The notes: generated by a model from the sequence alone, not told the origin. Shown: positions 25,238 through 33,862, numbered from the stretch's first letter. The stretch is DNA of 64,000 nucleotides from an uncultured Dehalococcoidia bacterium (GCA_958296225.1 OY282456.1:1984001-2048000), one strand, 5' to 3'. Made by a program: numbers and translations.

Positions 25238-26473
25238 TCAGAAACCCAGCAGGCGGGGCAGTAGTTCGCCGAGGGCATAGCCCAGCGCAGCCGACGCCGC
25301 GCCGATGCCCAGAATCTCCAACCCCTGCCACAGCGGGGATTTGCGAACCAGCCGCCCTTTCACCAGCCCTAAACCGAACAGCCCGGCCAGCGACAACCCT
25401 ACCGACCAGCCGACGGCGGCCGGGCCAACGTCCAGCGCCAGGTAGGGCGCAATGGGAACGATGGCTGACAGGACGAAGGAAACCCCCATTACCAGAGCGT
25501 CTTGCAGCGGATTGCCGCCAAAGTCGGGGCTGATGCCAAGTTTCTTTTCCAGCAAGGTGTTGAGCCACAGGGTTTTGTGGCGCGCGATGTCGTTGGCGAG
25601 ATGCACGGCGGCGTCAAAAGTCTGCCCCTCGCGCTGGAAAAGGATGACCAGTTCGGCCAGTTCCTCGGCCGGTTTTTCCTCCAGTTCGCGCATTTCGCGG
25701 GCGATTGCGGCCTCGCGGACGTCCTGCTCGGCGCGGGAGCCGAGGTAGGCGCCGGCGGCCATGCTAATCATCCCGGCGGCAGCGGCGGAAAGGCCGGCCA
25801 CCAGGACGGTTGAGGTCGTGCCTACGGCGGCGGCGATGGAGGTAGTCAGGGCGACGGTGCTGATGATGCCGTCCTGGGCGCCGAATACGACCTCGCGGAG
25901 GCGTCCCAGGTTGGCGACGTGAAAAGGCTCTTTGTCCAGGGCGCGGGCGGCGTCAATGTAGGTTTCCAGGTCCAGCGGCAGCGCCGGCGGTTCGGCGGCG
26001 GACGGGACGGGGGCGGCCAACGCGAGGGTGGCGGCAATATGAGCGCCGTCAGAGGCGGGGAGCCCTAACCGGGCGAGGGCGTCGGAAAAGGCAATCTGGT
26101 GTTCTTTCTCCTGCGCCATCGCACGGGTAAAAGCGGCGCGGGCGTCGGCGCGGCCTTCCGCCATGGCCTCGCTAATCATCCGGGGGTAGGTACGGGTGTA
26201 CTCGCGGGTTTCGCCGGCGATGACGCCGGTCAGGTTTTCTGCGGTGTCGCCAACCTCGCCGGCGACCTGGAGGTAGCTGATGCCGTGCTCGGTCTCCGCG
26301 TTGGCGATCCGCTCGAAAACGGCGGCGACTTCGGGCAGTCCTTCCGCCCGGGCTTGCCGGGCATAGGCGGCGTAAGTGAGGTGGGCGACAGCCTCGGATA
26401 CGATGGCCTGCCAGAGGTTGCGGTCGGTGGCGGAGAGTTGGGCCGGGTCAGGCAGCGTGTCGCGCATAGTCAC
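25238..26473 (-). CDS. mbfA: Ferritin-like/VIT1 fusion, MbfA-type iron exporter
   Basis: 411 residues. Residues 1-150 form a rubrerythrin/ferritin-like four-helix domain with metal-binding ETEH and EKEH motifs. A linker leads to a VIT1/CCC1 membrane domain: VVFGAQDGIISTVALTTSIA, GMISMAAGAYLGSRAEQDV, and further C-terminal membrane helices. This architecture is that of MbfA, which senses iron with its ferritin-like domain and exports Fe2+ or Mn2+. GTG 26473 forms a GTGA overlap with the upstream gene's stop; ATG 26467 is the alternative start. No Irr/Fur box was recognised. Confidence 0.88.
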   Translation of the reverse strand: MTMRDTLPDPAQLSATDRNLWQAIVSEAVAHLTYAAYARQARAEGLPEVAAVFERIANAETEHGISYLQVAGEVGDTAENLTGVIAGETREYTRTYPRMISEAMAEGRADARAAFTRAMAQEKEHQIAFSDALARLGLPASDGAHIAATLALAAPVPSAAEPPALPLDLETYIDAARALDKEPFHVANLGRLREVVFGAQDGIISTVALTTSIAAAVGTTSTVLVAGLSAAAAGMISMAAGAYLGSRAEQDVREAAIAREMRELEEKPAEELAELVILFQREGQTFDAAVHLANDIARHKTLWLNTLLEKKLGISPDFGGNPLQDALVMGVSFVLSAIVPIAPYLALDVGPAAVGWSVGLSLAGLFGLGLVKGRLVRKSPLWQGLEILGIGAASAALGYALGELLPRLLGF

Positions 26474-26865
26474 AGGCGGGGGGAAGCGTGATGGGCCAGC
26501 ACCAGCCAGTCGTCGCCGGAGCGGACAAAGATGTTGGTAGCCAGGACGCCGAATCCCTGGGCCTGCCCTTCGACGACGCTGGTGATGCTTTCAACGCAGG
26601 TTACGAAACCGCAGTTGCCCTCTACGGCGATGTTGACGTAGTGGATGTTGAAGTGCATCAGGGCGGCACCGTTGAAGATGCCCTGCCAGGAGCGGCGGAT
26701 GTCGGGCCAGCCGACGATGGGCTGCCAACCGGGATGGACGCATAGGGCGCGGTCCGACTGCTCCCAGACCGCGTCCATTTCGGCCAGGTTGAGGGAACCG
26801 AAGGCATCGTAGAAACGCTGGTTGGCGTCGCGCAGGGCGAGGATATTGGCGTTGTCGGGAAGCAT
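26470..26865 (-). CDS. SnoaL-like/NTF2-fold protein
   Basis: 131 residues from ATG 26865. The longer frame to 26928 is rejected because its extra N terminus (SSPRAQRRGNLEP) comes from a dispersed repeat-like sequence often mistranslated in bacterial genomes. The fold pattern is ANQRFYDAFGSLNLAEMDAVW, then CVHPGWQPIVGWPDIRRSW, and a closing HHASP. This matches the DUF4440/YybH-like NTF2 group. Small-molecule or stress role, not determinable. Overlaps the iron-transporter start. Confidence 0.75.
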   Translation of the reverse strand: MLPDNANILALRDANQRFYDAFGSLNLAEMDAVWEQSDRALCVHPGWQPIVGWPDIRRSWQGIFNGAALMHFNIHYVNIAVEGNCGFVTCVESITSVVEGQAQGFGVLATNIFVRSGDDWLVLAHHASPRL

Positions 26866-26930
26866 GGCGGTGTCCGTTACAGGTTCGAGATTGCCGCGTC
26901 GCTGCGCTCTTGGCGATGACAGGCGCAATG

Positions 26931-27776
26931 CTAGGTCAGCAGCCTGGCGGCGTATTCGTCCAGCTGGCGGAGGGCGTTATCGCGGGGGGCGCTGTCGGCG
27001 AAAACCATGGCCCGCGCGGCGCCGGCGTCCTCATACGCCTTCAGCGTCTCCGGGTCGGCGGGCTGGCCGAAAACGGAGATTTCGATGGTGTGCGGGTCGC
27101 GGCCGGCTTCCTGGGACAGGCGGATGATTTCATCACGGCCGGCGCGCAGTTCGTCCGGGGTAATGCGGTTGGGCATCCAGCCGTCGCCCCAGGATACCAC
27201 CCGGCGGAACACGTTGCGGGCGCGACCGCCGATGAGCACCGGCGGGTGGGGCTGCTGCACGGGCTTGGGCGAAGAATAGATGGGCGGGAAGTCGATGTAT
27301 TTGCCGTGAAACTCGCCGGTTTCGTTAGTCCACAACTCTTTCATCGCCTGGACGGATTCGCGGGTGTAGCCGATGCGCTGGGCGAACTCAATGCCGAACA
27401 GTTCGGTTTCCTCCCGCAGCCAGCCGGTGCCGATGCCGAAGAGGAAGCGGCCGCCGCTGAAATAGTCCAGGGTGGCAATCTCTTTGGCCAGCAGGATGGG
27501 GTTGCGCTCCGGCACCAGGCAGATGCCGGTACCGAGTTTCAGAGTGGTGGTTACGGCGGAAGCGCGGCCCAGGGCTACAAAAGGGTCAACGCATTCGTAG
27601 TACATTTGCGGGATAACGCCGTCGGGGGAGCCGGGCCAGGGCGACTTGGGGCCGGCGGGGATGGCCGGATGCTCCGGCACCCACAGGGATTCAAAGCCGT
27701 GGGCTTCGCAAGCCTGGGCCAGCTCGGCCACGTCGATGGATGATTGGGTGACGAACATTGCGATGCCGATTTTCAT
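26931..27776 (-). CDS. LLM-class (F420-dependent-type) oxidoreductase
   Basis: 281 residues. The luciferase-like TIM barrel shows MKIGIAMFVTQSSIDVAEL, FESLWVPEH, LGTGICLVPERNP, GIGTGWLREE and PPVLIGGRA, in the order typical of F420-dependent LLM proteins of the Rv2161c type. They oxidise or reduce small organic molecules using F420 or FMN. The length is at the short end of the family. It lies 65 bases upstream (in transcription terms) of the SnoaL-like gene, which may be co-transcribed. Confidence 0.88.
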   Translation of the reverse strand: MKIGIAMFVTQSSIDVAELAQACEAHGFESLWVPEHPAIPAGPKSPWPGSPDGVIPQMYYECVDPFVALGRASAVTTTLKLGTGICLVPERNPILLAKEIATLDYFSGGRFLFGIGTGWLREETELFGIEFAQRIGYTRESVQAMKELWTNETGEFHGKYIDFPPIYSSPKPVQQPHPPVLIGGRARNVFRRVVSWGDGWMPNRITPDELRAGRDEIIRLSQEAGRDPHTIEISVFGQPADPETLKAYEDAGAARAMVFADSAPRDNALRQLDEYAARLLT

Positions 27777-27822
27777 TGTATTGACCTCGGTAGGGCGATT
27801 GGTGGATTGATTATAACAAACC

Positions 27823-27850
27823 GCAGGGGCGAGTAATTATTCACCCCTGC
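27823..27850. terminator. Palindromic hairpin after the NIPSNAP gene
   Basis: GCAGGGGCGAGTAA pairs with TTATTCACCCCTGC, a nearly perfect 28-base palindrome. It lies 28 bases beyond the NIPSNAP stop and upstream of the LLM gene. A similar GGGGCGAATAATTATT palindrome follows trpB. It may terminate transcription or be a dispersed repeat. Confidence 0.45.
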
Positions 27851-27877
27851 TAACGCCTGGCGTGGCAGCGCCGCCGG

Positions 27878-28495
27878 CTAGGCTTGGGGCGAGAAGCTGG
27901 CCGGCACCAGGATTTTGGTTTCCTGACCGACGAGGAACTCGCGGGTGGGCGGCGGCCAGTGGGGACTGGAGGAGGCTTCGGCGCGAGTGCGGTCGCGGTC
28001 GGCCAGGTCGGCGTAGGGCCAGATGTGAACCCACTTGTTCAGCCCGCCGATGTCGCTGTACATACCGGCGGCCAGCGGGGAGAACTGCTCGCGGTGCTCA
28101 ATGGCGGCGCCCCAGATGTCCAGCACCTTGGGGATGGCGCCGTTCTGGTACTCGTAAATCCGCATCTCGTAGATGCTGCCCAGCTTCTGCCCGCCGCCCA
28201 TGGGCCGCATAAAGGGGGCAGGGTGGTAGATTTCGGATTCCATGTGCCGGATGGTGCCCTGGCTGTCCGGGGGCCAGTTTGCGTCCTGGCTGGCGGCGGC
28301 GCGCACTTCGGCGCGCTCGTCGAGGCTTTCGTAGGGCCAGATGTGGATGACCTGGTTCAGCGGGCCGATTTCGGTGTGGAAAAATCCGGCCAGTTTGGAG
28401 TACTTTTCGCGGTGGGGCAGCGCCTTCTCGAAGGCATCTTCAAAGATGGGAACGCCGCCGGGCCTGAGGTCGTAAGTGCGGACTTCGTAAATCAT
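27878..28495 (-). CDS. NIPSNAP family protein, two-domain
   Basis: 205 residues from ATG 28495, which follows GGGAGG by 7 bases; the much longer frame is a read-through artefact. Two ferredoxin-like NIPSNAP repeats are visible. The first is MIYEVRTYDLRPGGVPIFED..VIHIWPYESLDER and the second is IYEMRIYEYQNGAIPKVLD..VHIWPYADLADR. Function in bacteria is poorly known; they often sit among catabolic genes, as here between an LLM oxidoreductase and MmgE/PrpD. Confidence 0.88.
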   Translation of the reverse strand: MIYEVRTYDLRPGGVPIFEDAFEKALPHREKYSKLAGFFHTEIGPLNQVIHIWPYESLDERAEVRAAASQDANWPPDSQGTIRHMESEIYHPAPFMRPMGGGQKLGSIYEMRIYEYQNGAIPKVLDIWGAAIEHREQFSPLAAGMYSDIGGLNKWVHIWPYADLADRDRTRAEASSSPHWPPPTREFLVGQETKILVPASFSPQA

Positions 28496-28662
28496 TGCCG
28501 TACCTCCCGGTATGCAGGGTTGCGCCGGCGCTGGCCAGGGCCAATCCGTCCGACGGCGGCAGTCTAGCAGATAGACATAAATGGCGGCAACATTCCTGCC
28601 GTCATTCCTGCCGGCGCAGTAATGACGGATTTGACTGACGGAGATAGGGCAGCCGGGAACGG

Positions 28663-28671
28663 TGCTATAAT
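28663..28671 (+). promoter_or_regulatory. Extended -10 promoter for the MmgE/PrpD gene
   Basis: GGTGCTATAATCG contains TGC directly before a consensus TATAAT (28666-28671), an extended -10. No -35 at proper spacing (TTGACT at 28631 is too far). The start would be near 28678, about 50 bases before the ATG. Confidence 0.5.
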
Positions 28672-28726
28672 CGGGCCTGACGCGGCGAACGCAGTCGCAA
28701 TGATCAACGCAAAGGAGGTTCGCACG

Positions 28727-30094
28727 ATGGGCGCAACGGAAATGGTGGCCAAGTGGATTGTGGACACCACCTATGAGGACATTCCCCCGGAGGCGATACG
28801 GGTGGCTAACGAGTCCTGCTTTGACCTGCTGGGGGTGATTCTGGCCGGCTCCACGCAGCCAGTGGGCGACATCATCCGCGGCTACGCCGGCGAGCTGGGC
28901 GGGAATGAAGAGGCGACGATACTGGCGTCGGGCGAGCGCACGTCGGCGCTCAACGCCGCGCTGGTCAACGGCACGATGGGCCACGCTCTGGACTATGACG
29001 ATTTCGGGGGCTTCGGCCATCCGACGGTAGCCATCTTTCCGGCGCTGCTGGCGCTGGGCGAGAGCATCGGCGCCACCGGGCGGGATTTGATGGAAGCCTA
29101 CGTCATCGGCTGCGAGGTGGGGCTGGCGGTGGACTACGCCACCCACTACCACAGCCAGCAGATGCACCGGGGCTTTCACAGCACGGCCATCCTGGGCCGG
29201 CTGGCCGCCGCCGCCGCTTGCGCCAAGCTGCTCAAGCTGGACGAACCGCAGACCACCATGGCGCTGGGCATGGCCGGGTCAATGGCCGGCGGCGTCATCC
29301 ATAACTTCGGCACCATGACCAAGCCCCTGCACGCCGGGATGACCTGCCGCGACGGGGTGATGGCGGCGCAGCTGGCGCAGCGGGGGTTCACGGCCGGCGA
29401 CCAGATTCTGGAGCATCCGGTGGGATTCACCGCCACGGTCATCGGGGACGAGCATACCGACCTGGAAGCCGCCGCCGGGCAGCTGGGCAAGCCCTTCCGG
29501 GTGCAAGACGCGCTGGTCATCAAGAAGTACCCGTCCTGCGGCGGCAATCACGCCATGCTGGACAGCGTGTTCGGCCTGATGCGGGAACACGAGTTCAGCC
29601 ACCAGGACGTTGCCAACGCCGAGGTGGTGCAGTCCTATGCATCCACGGTGATGCTGTACGAAGAGCCGGAGACGGACCTGAAAGGCAAGTTCAGCGCCAA
29701 GTACAACATGGCGGCGGCGCTGGTGGACGGGCAGGTTGGCATCGGCACCTTTACCGGCGACAAGATTGCCGAGGCCGACGTGCAGGATATGATGGAGCGG
29801 GTGTCGCTGCGGGTGCAATCCAAGTGGGAACGCGGCGGCGGCACGGTGTCCAAGGGAGTGCCCATCCGCATTACGCTGCACGACGGCCGGGTGTTCGAGC
29901 ACGAAACGCCGCGCGGCGAAATCCTGGGCAGCCAGGTCAACCCCTGGGGCATGGAGAACATCGCCGGCAAGTTCCGCGCGAACGTGGGGCTGGCGCTGTC
30001 GGACGACCGGATTGACGACGCCGTGCGGCAGTGGCAGGACGTTACGCAGGTTGACGACGTGGGGGCGGCGATACGGGGGACGCTGGTGCGGTAG
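28727..30094 (+). CDS. MmgE/PrpD family protein
   Basis: 455 residues from ATG 28727, preceded by AAAGGAGGT 8 bases upstream; the frame upstream of it covers the promoter and is not used. Family features: IPPEAIRVANESCFDLLGV, NGTMGHALDYDD near residue 80, GMAGSMAGGVIHNFGTMTKP then LHAGMTCRDGVMAAQLA, KKYPSCGGNHAMLD. Relatives include 2-methylcitrate dehydratase and itaconate-related enzymes, but many members have unknown substrates. It is monocistronic, followed by a hairpin terminator. Confidence 0.88.
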   Translation: MGATEMVAKWIVDTTYEDIPPEAIRVANESCFDLLGVILAGSTQPVGDIIRGYAGELGGNEEATILASGERTSALNAALVNGTMGHALDYDDFGGFGHPTVAIFPALLALGESIGATGRDLMEAYVIGCEVGLAVDYATHYHSQQMHRGFHSTAILGRLAAAAACAKLLKLDEPQTTMALGMAGSMAGGVIHNFGTMTKPLHAGMTCRDGVMAAQLAQRGFTAGDQILEHPVGFTATVIGDEHTDLEAAAGQLGKPFRVQDALVIKKYPSCGGNHAMLDSVFGLMREHEFSHQDVANAEVVQSYASTVMLYEEPETDLKGKFSAKYNMAAALVDGQVGIGTFTGDKIAEADVQDMMERVSLRVQSKWERGGGTVSKGVPIRITLHDGRVFEHETPRGEILGSQVNPWGMENIAGKFRANVGLALSDDRIDDAVRQWQDVTQVDDVGAAIRGTLVR

Positions 30095-30134
30095 GCCATC
30101 GCCACCGCGCCGGCAGCGGCCCTGACGTGATAAA

Positions 30135-30157
30135 GGGGCGGCGCATTGCGTCGCCCC
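30135..30157 (+). terminator. Terminator after the MmgE/PrpD gene
   Basis: GGGGCG-G-CGC, loop ATT, GCG-T-CGCCCC, then CATTGTATT. The stem is G+C-rich with a weak T-containing tail, about 40 bases after the stop. Confidence 0.55.
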
Positions 30158-30247
30158 CATTGTATTGGGGCGGTTTGTATTGGGGCGGTATTGTATGATG
30201 GCAGCGGGCGGGACAAGCCCAAATCCGGCACAGGAGGAGGCGCGGGG

Positions 30248-30487
30248 ATGAAAATTCTAGTTGCCTGCGTTGGGTTCGGCGTGGCATTCATGGTTGGGGT
30301 AGTGCTGGTGATAAGCGGCGCGGCCGGCGCAGAGCTGGCGGATTGCCCGGCGTTGCTGGTGCAGTTTCCGGCAGTGGAGATGCACTGCAACCTGTTCTCC
30401 GGGTTTGTTTTCGGCGGCGGGCTAATGGCAATAGTGGGCGCTGCCGTATCATCCTGGCTGATAGCATTCGGCAAGTGGCCTGATTAG
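30248..30487 (+). CDS. Small two-helix membrane protein, 79 aa
   Basis: ATG 30248 with GGAGGAGG upstream. Two hydrophobic segments, VACVGFGVAFMVGVVLVISG and GFVFGGGLMAIVGAAVSSWL, flank an external loop with two cysteines (ADCPALLVQ, EMHCNLF) that could form a disulphide. No family recognised. A 14-base repeat TGTATTGGGGCGGT occurs twice just upstream (30161 and 30177). It is followed after 17 bases by another small membrane-protein gene. Confidence 0.6.
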   Translation: MKILVACVGFGVAFMVGVVLVISGAAGAELADCPALLVQFPAVEMHCNLFSGFVFGGGLMAIVGAAVSSWLIAFGKWPD

Positions 30488-30504
30488 CGGCGGGCAGGGC
30501 AACG

Positions 30505-30687
30505 ATGACCCGAAAAGTAATTTACTTTCTGCATTGGGTGCTGTTTTTCCTGTTCGTGGTAATGGCAATTGGGGCATTTGCAGCCTTGCTGCTGACAGAG
30601 CGCCTGGCATTTGCCGGCATCATTGCTACCGGAGCGGCGCTTATCGCCACGGCCAGCGCGTTTTTGGAACGGCTGTTTCCACGGTAG
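30505..30687 (+). CDS. Small membrane protein, 60 aa, ending in a MITE
   Basis: Two hydrophobic segments: VIYFLHWVLFFLFVVMAIGA and FAGIIATGAALIATASAFL. It starts 17 bases after the previous small membrane gene. The stop codon TAG (30685-30687) lies inside the left terminal repeat of MITE copy D, so the element has either supplied the stop or trimmed the C terminus. No family recognised. Confidence 0.5.
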   Translation: MTRKVIYFLHWVLFFLFVVMAIGAFAALLLTERLAFAGIIATGAALIATASAFLERLFPR

Positions 30688-30804
30688 CATTTCGTTTTGG
30701 GTAGTTCGAGGCGCTATACCATCGTTTTGGCGGCGGGCATAGGGGCGACTCATGAGTCGCCCCTACCGTTCCGAATGTTAAACCGCCTAAATTGCAACGC
30801 TGCC
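30683..30804 (-). mobile_element. MITE-like element, copy D
   Basis: 122 bases, same type as copy A but inverted. The ends are GGTAGCATTTCGTTTTGGG and (reverse strand) GGCAGCGTTGCAATTTAGG. It contains a perfect 24-base palindrome at 30741-30764 (half-site AGGGGCGACTCA). It lies between the small membrane-protein gene and the end of the ammonium transporter gene, where the palindrome could also act as a terminator. Confidence 0.75.
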
Positions 30805-30845
30805 TGTTGCCACGGGAAGGACAACAGCGCGCCAATCGGGAAAGG

Positions 30846-32237
30846 CTACTCCTCGTCGTCCATCATTTCGGGCATCAGCACGAATTCGGGGTAGGATTCC
30901 ATACCCAGCTCGGCGGCGTCCTGTCCCAGCTCCTCAACCTGGCGCGATACGCGGGCGCCCAGGGGGGTGAGGGCCAGGGCCCTCCAGAGCAGCCAGGATA
31001 CTCCGAAAACGAACACGCCGATTGACGCTATGCCCGCCAGCTGCACCAGGACGTTGCCGCCGGCGACGATGCAGACCGCCAGCGTGCCCCAGATGCCGGC
31101 GAACAGATGCACCGGCACCGCGCCTACTACGTCGTCCAGCCGGAGTTTTTCCAGCATCTTGATGCCAAAGGTGCAGATGACGCCGCCGATGGCTCCGATG
31201 ATGACCGCCCAATAGTGTTCCACGAAATCGGGGCCGGCGGTAATTGACACCAGCCCGGCCAGGGCGCCGTTGAGACAGGTCAATAGGTCGATGCGGCCCA
31301 GGACCGGCCGGGATATGCTCAGGGCGGCGACGACGCCGGCGGCGGCCGCCAGGTTGGTGTTGACCAGCACATGGCCGATGGCGACGGCATCGGCGGCGCT
31401 GCCCAGGGCCAGCTGGGAGCCGCCGTTGAATCCGAACCAGCCGAGCCAGAGGATGAAGATGCCCAGGGTCACCAGGACGACGTTGGACGGCGGGGTGGGC
31501 CGCACCGTGCCGTCGCGCCGGAACTTGCCCAGCCGGGGGCCGACGACCATCACCCCGGCCAGTGCCGCCCAGCCGCCGGTGCTGTGGACGATGGTGGAGC
31601 CGGCAAAATCCTGAAAGCCCAAGGCGGCCAGCCAGCCCCCGCCCCAGGTCCAGGCGCCGACGATGGGATAGATGAGCGCGGCGAGCAGCAGGGTGAAGAC
31701 GAAGAAGGCCCACATATTGACGCGCTCGGCCAGGGTGCCGGACACGATGGAGGCGGCGGTGGCGACGAAAACCATCTGGAAGAACCAGTCGGACATCACG
31801 GAATAGCCGTTTTCCAATACGGCGGACAGTACGCTGTCATCGCCCGCGACCAGGGCCTTTTCGCTGTCGGACGGGCCGTGGAGATTGTCGGGGACGCCGA
31901 TGACGTGCCAGACGTCGTTGTACATCAGGTTGTAGCCGATGAAATAGAAAGCCAGGCCGGCGATGGAATACAGCCCGATGTTTTTCAGGCAAATCATGGA
32001 GGCGTTTTTGGTGCGCACTGAGCCGGCTTCCAGCATAGTGAAGCCGGCGCACATCCACATCACCAGGGCGCCCCAGATGAGGAAGGCAAAGGTGTTGAGG
32101 ACGAAGCGGGTTTCGGGGTCAACGCCGGCGGCGTGGGCCACGGACGGCCAGGCCAGAAAGGCCGCCGCCGGCAAGAGCGCGATTGCGACGATGGCAACAA
32201 TGGGCCGGGGACGGGAAAGGATGTTCAGCAATGTCAT
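30846..32237 (-). CDS. amt: Ammonium transporter
   Basis: 463 residues with about 11 membrane helices after an N-terminal signal-like segment (IVAIVAIALLPAAAFLAWP, AHA). Family signatures: DFAGSTIVHSTGG holds the first pore histidine, and DDVVGAVPVHLFAGIWG the second of the conserved twin-His pair; CAGFTMLEAGSVRTKNAS is the usual N-terminal signature. It conducts ammonium into the cell as a trimer. No GlnK/P-II gene is adjacent, which is unusual for bacterial amt. The C terminus ends in an acidic EMMDDEE tail. Confidence 0.93.
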   Translation of the reverse strand: MTLLNILSRPRPIVAIVAIALLPAAAFLAWPSVAHAAGVDPETRFVLNTFAFLIWGALVMWMCAGFTMLEAGSVRTKNASMICLKNIGLYSIAGLAFYFIGYNLMYNDVWHVIGVPDNLHGPSDSEKALVAGDDSVLSAVLENGYSVMSDWFFQMVFVATAASIVSGTLAERVNMWAFFVFTLLLAALIYPIVGAWTWGGGWLAALGFQDFAGSTIVHSTGGWAALAGVMVVGPRLGKFRRDGTVRPTPPSNVVLVTLGIFILWLGWFGFNGGSQLALGSAADAVAIGHVLVNTNLAAAAGVVAALSISRPVLGRIDLLTCLNGALAGLVSITAGPDFVEHYWAVIIGAIGGVICTFGIKMLEKLRLDDVVGAVPVHLFAGIWGTLAVCIVAGGNVLVQLAGIASIGVFVFGVSWLLWRALALTPLGARVSRQVEELGQDAAELGMESYPEFVLMPEMMDDEE

Positions 32238-32300
32238 TCTGACCAGCCGTAGGAGGGGGAGAGGCGGTTGGTATCTGGGCGCCGGGCAAGGGGCGGCGGG

Positions 32301-32738
32301 TTAGGGTTCCAGGCGGATGGGGTCGCCGACGTTGATTTCGCCGCCTTGCAGCACCACGGTGAGGATGCCCCGGCGTCCGAAAATCTCTTTTTGCAGGCCG
32401 GGTATCAGCGCGTCCATTTTCTGGCAGGGTTCGCAGTCGCCGGTAACTTCCAGCGTAATCGGGCTGTCGTCCGGGCCGATGAAGAAGACGTGGCCCTGCT
32501 GCGCCCCGGAGAGGTCGAGGCCGGTTACGGTGATATTCTCTTTAATCTGGCCGGGCTGCAGGCCGTAGTGGGCCAGGGTTTCCTGGTCCATAACCAGCAC
32601 CTGGCGCAGGTTGCGGGGGTTGCGGCTGCGGTCGCCCTCCAACCCTTCGGCGGAGACGGCGCGGGCGGTGTCCACCGGGTCGGACGGCGTGCCTTTGACG
32701 CGGGCGATGTGGAGGTTGACGATGGTGCCGGACTGCAT
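32301..32738 (-). CDS. MOSC domain protein
   Basis: 145 residues, a stand-alone MOSC (molybdenum cofactor sulfurase C-terminal) domain. It shows GTIVNLHIARVKG, GLEGDRSRNPRNLRQVLVMD, ENITVTGLDL and the reactive-cysteine region GDCEPCQKMDAL. The domain handles sulfur transfer to, or binding by, molybdenum-cofactor enzymes. No molybdoenzyme is adjacent. GAGCCACC precedes the ATG weakly. Confidence 0.88.
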   Translation of the reverse strand: MQSGTIVNLHIARVKGTPSDPVDTARAVSAEGLEGDRSRNPRNLRQVLVMDQETLAHYGLQPGQIKENITVTGLDLSGAQQGHVFFIGPDDSPITLEVTGDCEPCQKMDALIPGLQKEIFGRRGILTVVLQGGEINVGDPIRLEP

Positions 32739-32944
32739 AGGGTGGCTCCTGATAGGTAGGGGGTCGGGACGGCCCCGGACGGCGCGCGGTTACTGGCAAC
32801 GTGATAACGGGGATTTTAGGGTATGGGCGGGCGGTTGGCAAACGGTGAGCCGGCGGCGGTAGTCGCCGCTGGCCGGGCCGGGTAGAATGGGCGCAAATTA
32901 CGCTCCGGCGGGCGGCTGCCGGGGTTTTGGCGAGGTTGATTGCA

Positions 32945-33796
32945 ATGGCTTATGAGTTTATCAAGACCGAGGTGGTGGACGGGGTGCTGGTGCTGACCAT
33001 GCACGACCCGCCGACGCGCAATGCGCTGGGGGTGGATATGGCCGCCGAGATGTTCGCGCGACTGGACGAGTTCGAGAACAACCCGGCGGAGCGGGTGCTG
33101 GTGCTGACCGGAACCGAGCCGTCCTTCTGTTCCGGGGCCAACGTGCGCGGTTTCCGGCAGCGGATTGCAGAACGGGAGGGCGAGGCGGAACCGGAGCCGC
33201 TAACCTGGGGCAAGATGGAATATATGAAGGGCCGGCCACAGAGCGGCGATGGCGGCCCGCGCGTCAACTTCGTGCCGCTGCGGATTCACGACTTGCAGAA
33301 GCCGTCCATCGCGGTGGTCAACGGGCCGGCGGCCGGGGTGGGCTGCGGGCTGGCCCTGTCGTGCGACATCCGGGTGGTGGGCGACAGCGGGCGGCTGTCG
33401 GAGCGGTTTGTGCTCAACGGGCTGATTCCGGGGGACGGGAGCTGCTGGCAGCTGCCCAAGCTCATCGGCACCAGCAACACGCTGCTGTTGCAGTACACCG
33501 GCGACTGGATGGGGGGCGAGGACGCGGTGCGCATCGGCTTGGCCAGCAAGTGTTTTCCCGATGACCAGCTGATGGCCGGGGCGATGGAACTGGCGGCGCG
33601 CATCGCCCACGGCCCGACGGTGGCCCACTCGCTGACCAAGTACCTGGTGCAGCAGAGCATGGACTTGACGTTCCGGGAGGCGCTGGAGCTGGCGTCGGCG
33701 GCGCAGGAGCACGTGCGACGGACGGAAGACCACAAGATAGCGGTGCAGTGGTTTTTGGACAAGAACCGGGGGATGCCGCCCTTTGTGGGGCGCTAA
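32945..33796 (+). CDS. Enoyl-CoA hydratase/isomerase family protein
   Basis: 283 residues from ATG 32945 (MAYEFIKTE); a TTG at 32927 is less likely. The crotonase core shows VLVLTMHDPPTRNALG, the oxyanion-hole SFCSGANVRGF, and the second strand VNGPAAGVGCGLALSCDIRV. The position of the second catalytic glutamate (GDGSCWQLPKLIG) has D-G-S rather than the usual E/G pair, so the exact reaction (hydration, isomerisation or hydrolysis) is uncertain. It has its own strand between MOSC (divergent) and the rRNA promoter. Confidence 0.88.
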   Translation: MAYEFIKTEVVDGVLVLTMHDPPTRNALGVDMAAEMFARLDEFENNPAERVLVLTGTEPSFCSGANVRGFRQRIAEREGEAEPEPLTWGKMEYMKGRPQSGDGGPRVNFVPLRIHDLQKPSIAVVNGPAAGVGCGLALSCDIRVVGDSGRLSERFVLNGLIPGDGSCWQLPKLIGTSNTLLLQYTGDWMGGEDAVRIGLASKCFPDDQLMAGAMELAARIAHGPTVAHSLTKYLVQQSMDLTFREALELASAAQEHVRRTEDHKIAVQWFLDKNRGMPPFVGR

Positions 33797-33833
33797 CCGC
33801 GGGAAATGGGGCAAAATTGCCCCCCGGCAGCCC

Positions 33834-33862
33834 TTGACGGGCGGCGCGGCTGGCCCTATACT
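33834..33862 (+). promoter_or_regulatory. Promoter of the 23S rRNA gene
   Basis: TTGACG at 33834-33839, 17-base spacer, TATACT at 33857-33862. The start would be near 33869, giving a leader of about 150 bases that includes the left arm of the processing stem. The boxes are identical to those before the Tam-like gene at 8221. Confidence 0.7.

Noticed and set aside
26866..26928. N-terminal extension of the SnoaL-like protein (SSPRAQRRGNLEP)
   Set aside because: This peptide comes from a common dispersed repeat rather than from the protein family.
29279..30160. Minus-strand frames opposite the MmgE/PrpD gene
   Set aside because: The plus-strand gene has a strong ribosome site, promoter and family motifs.
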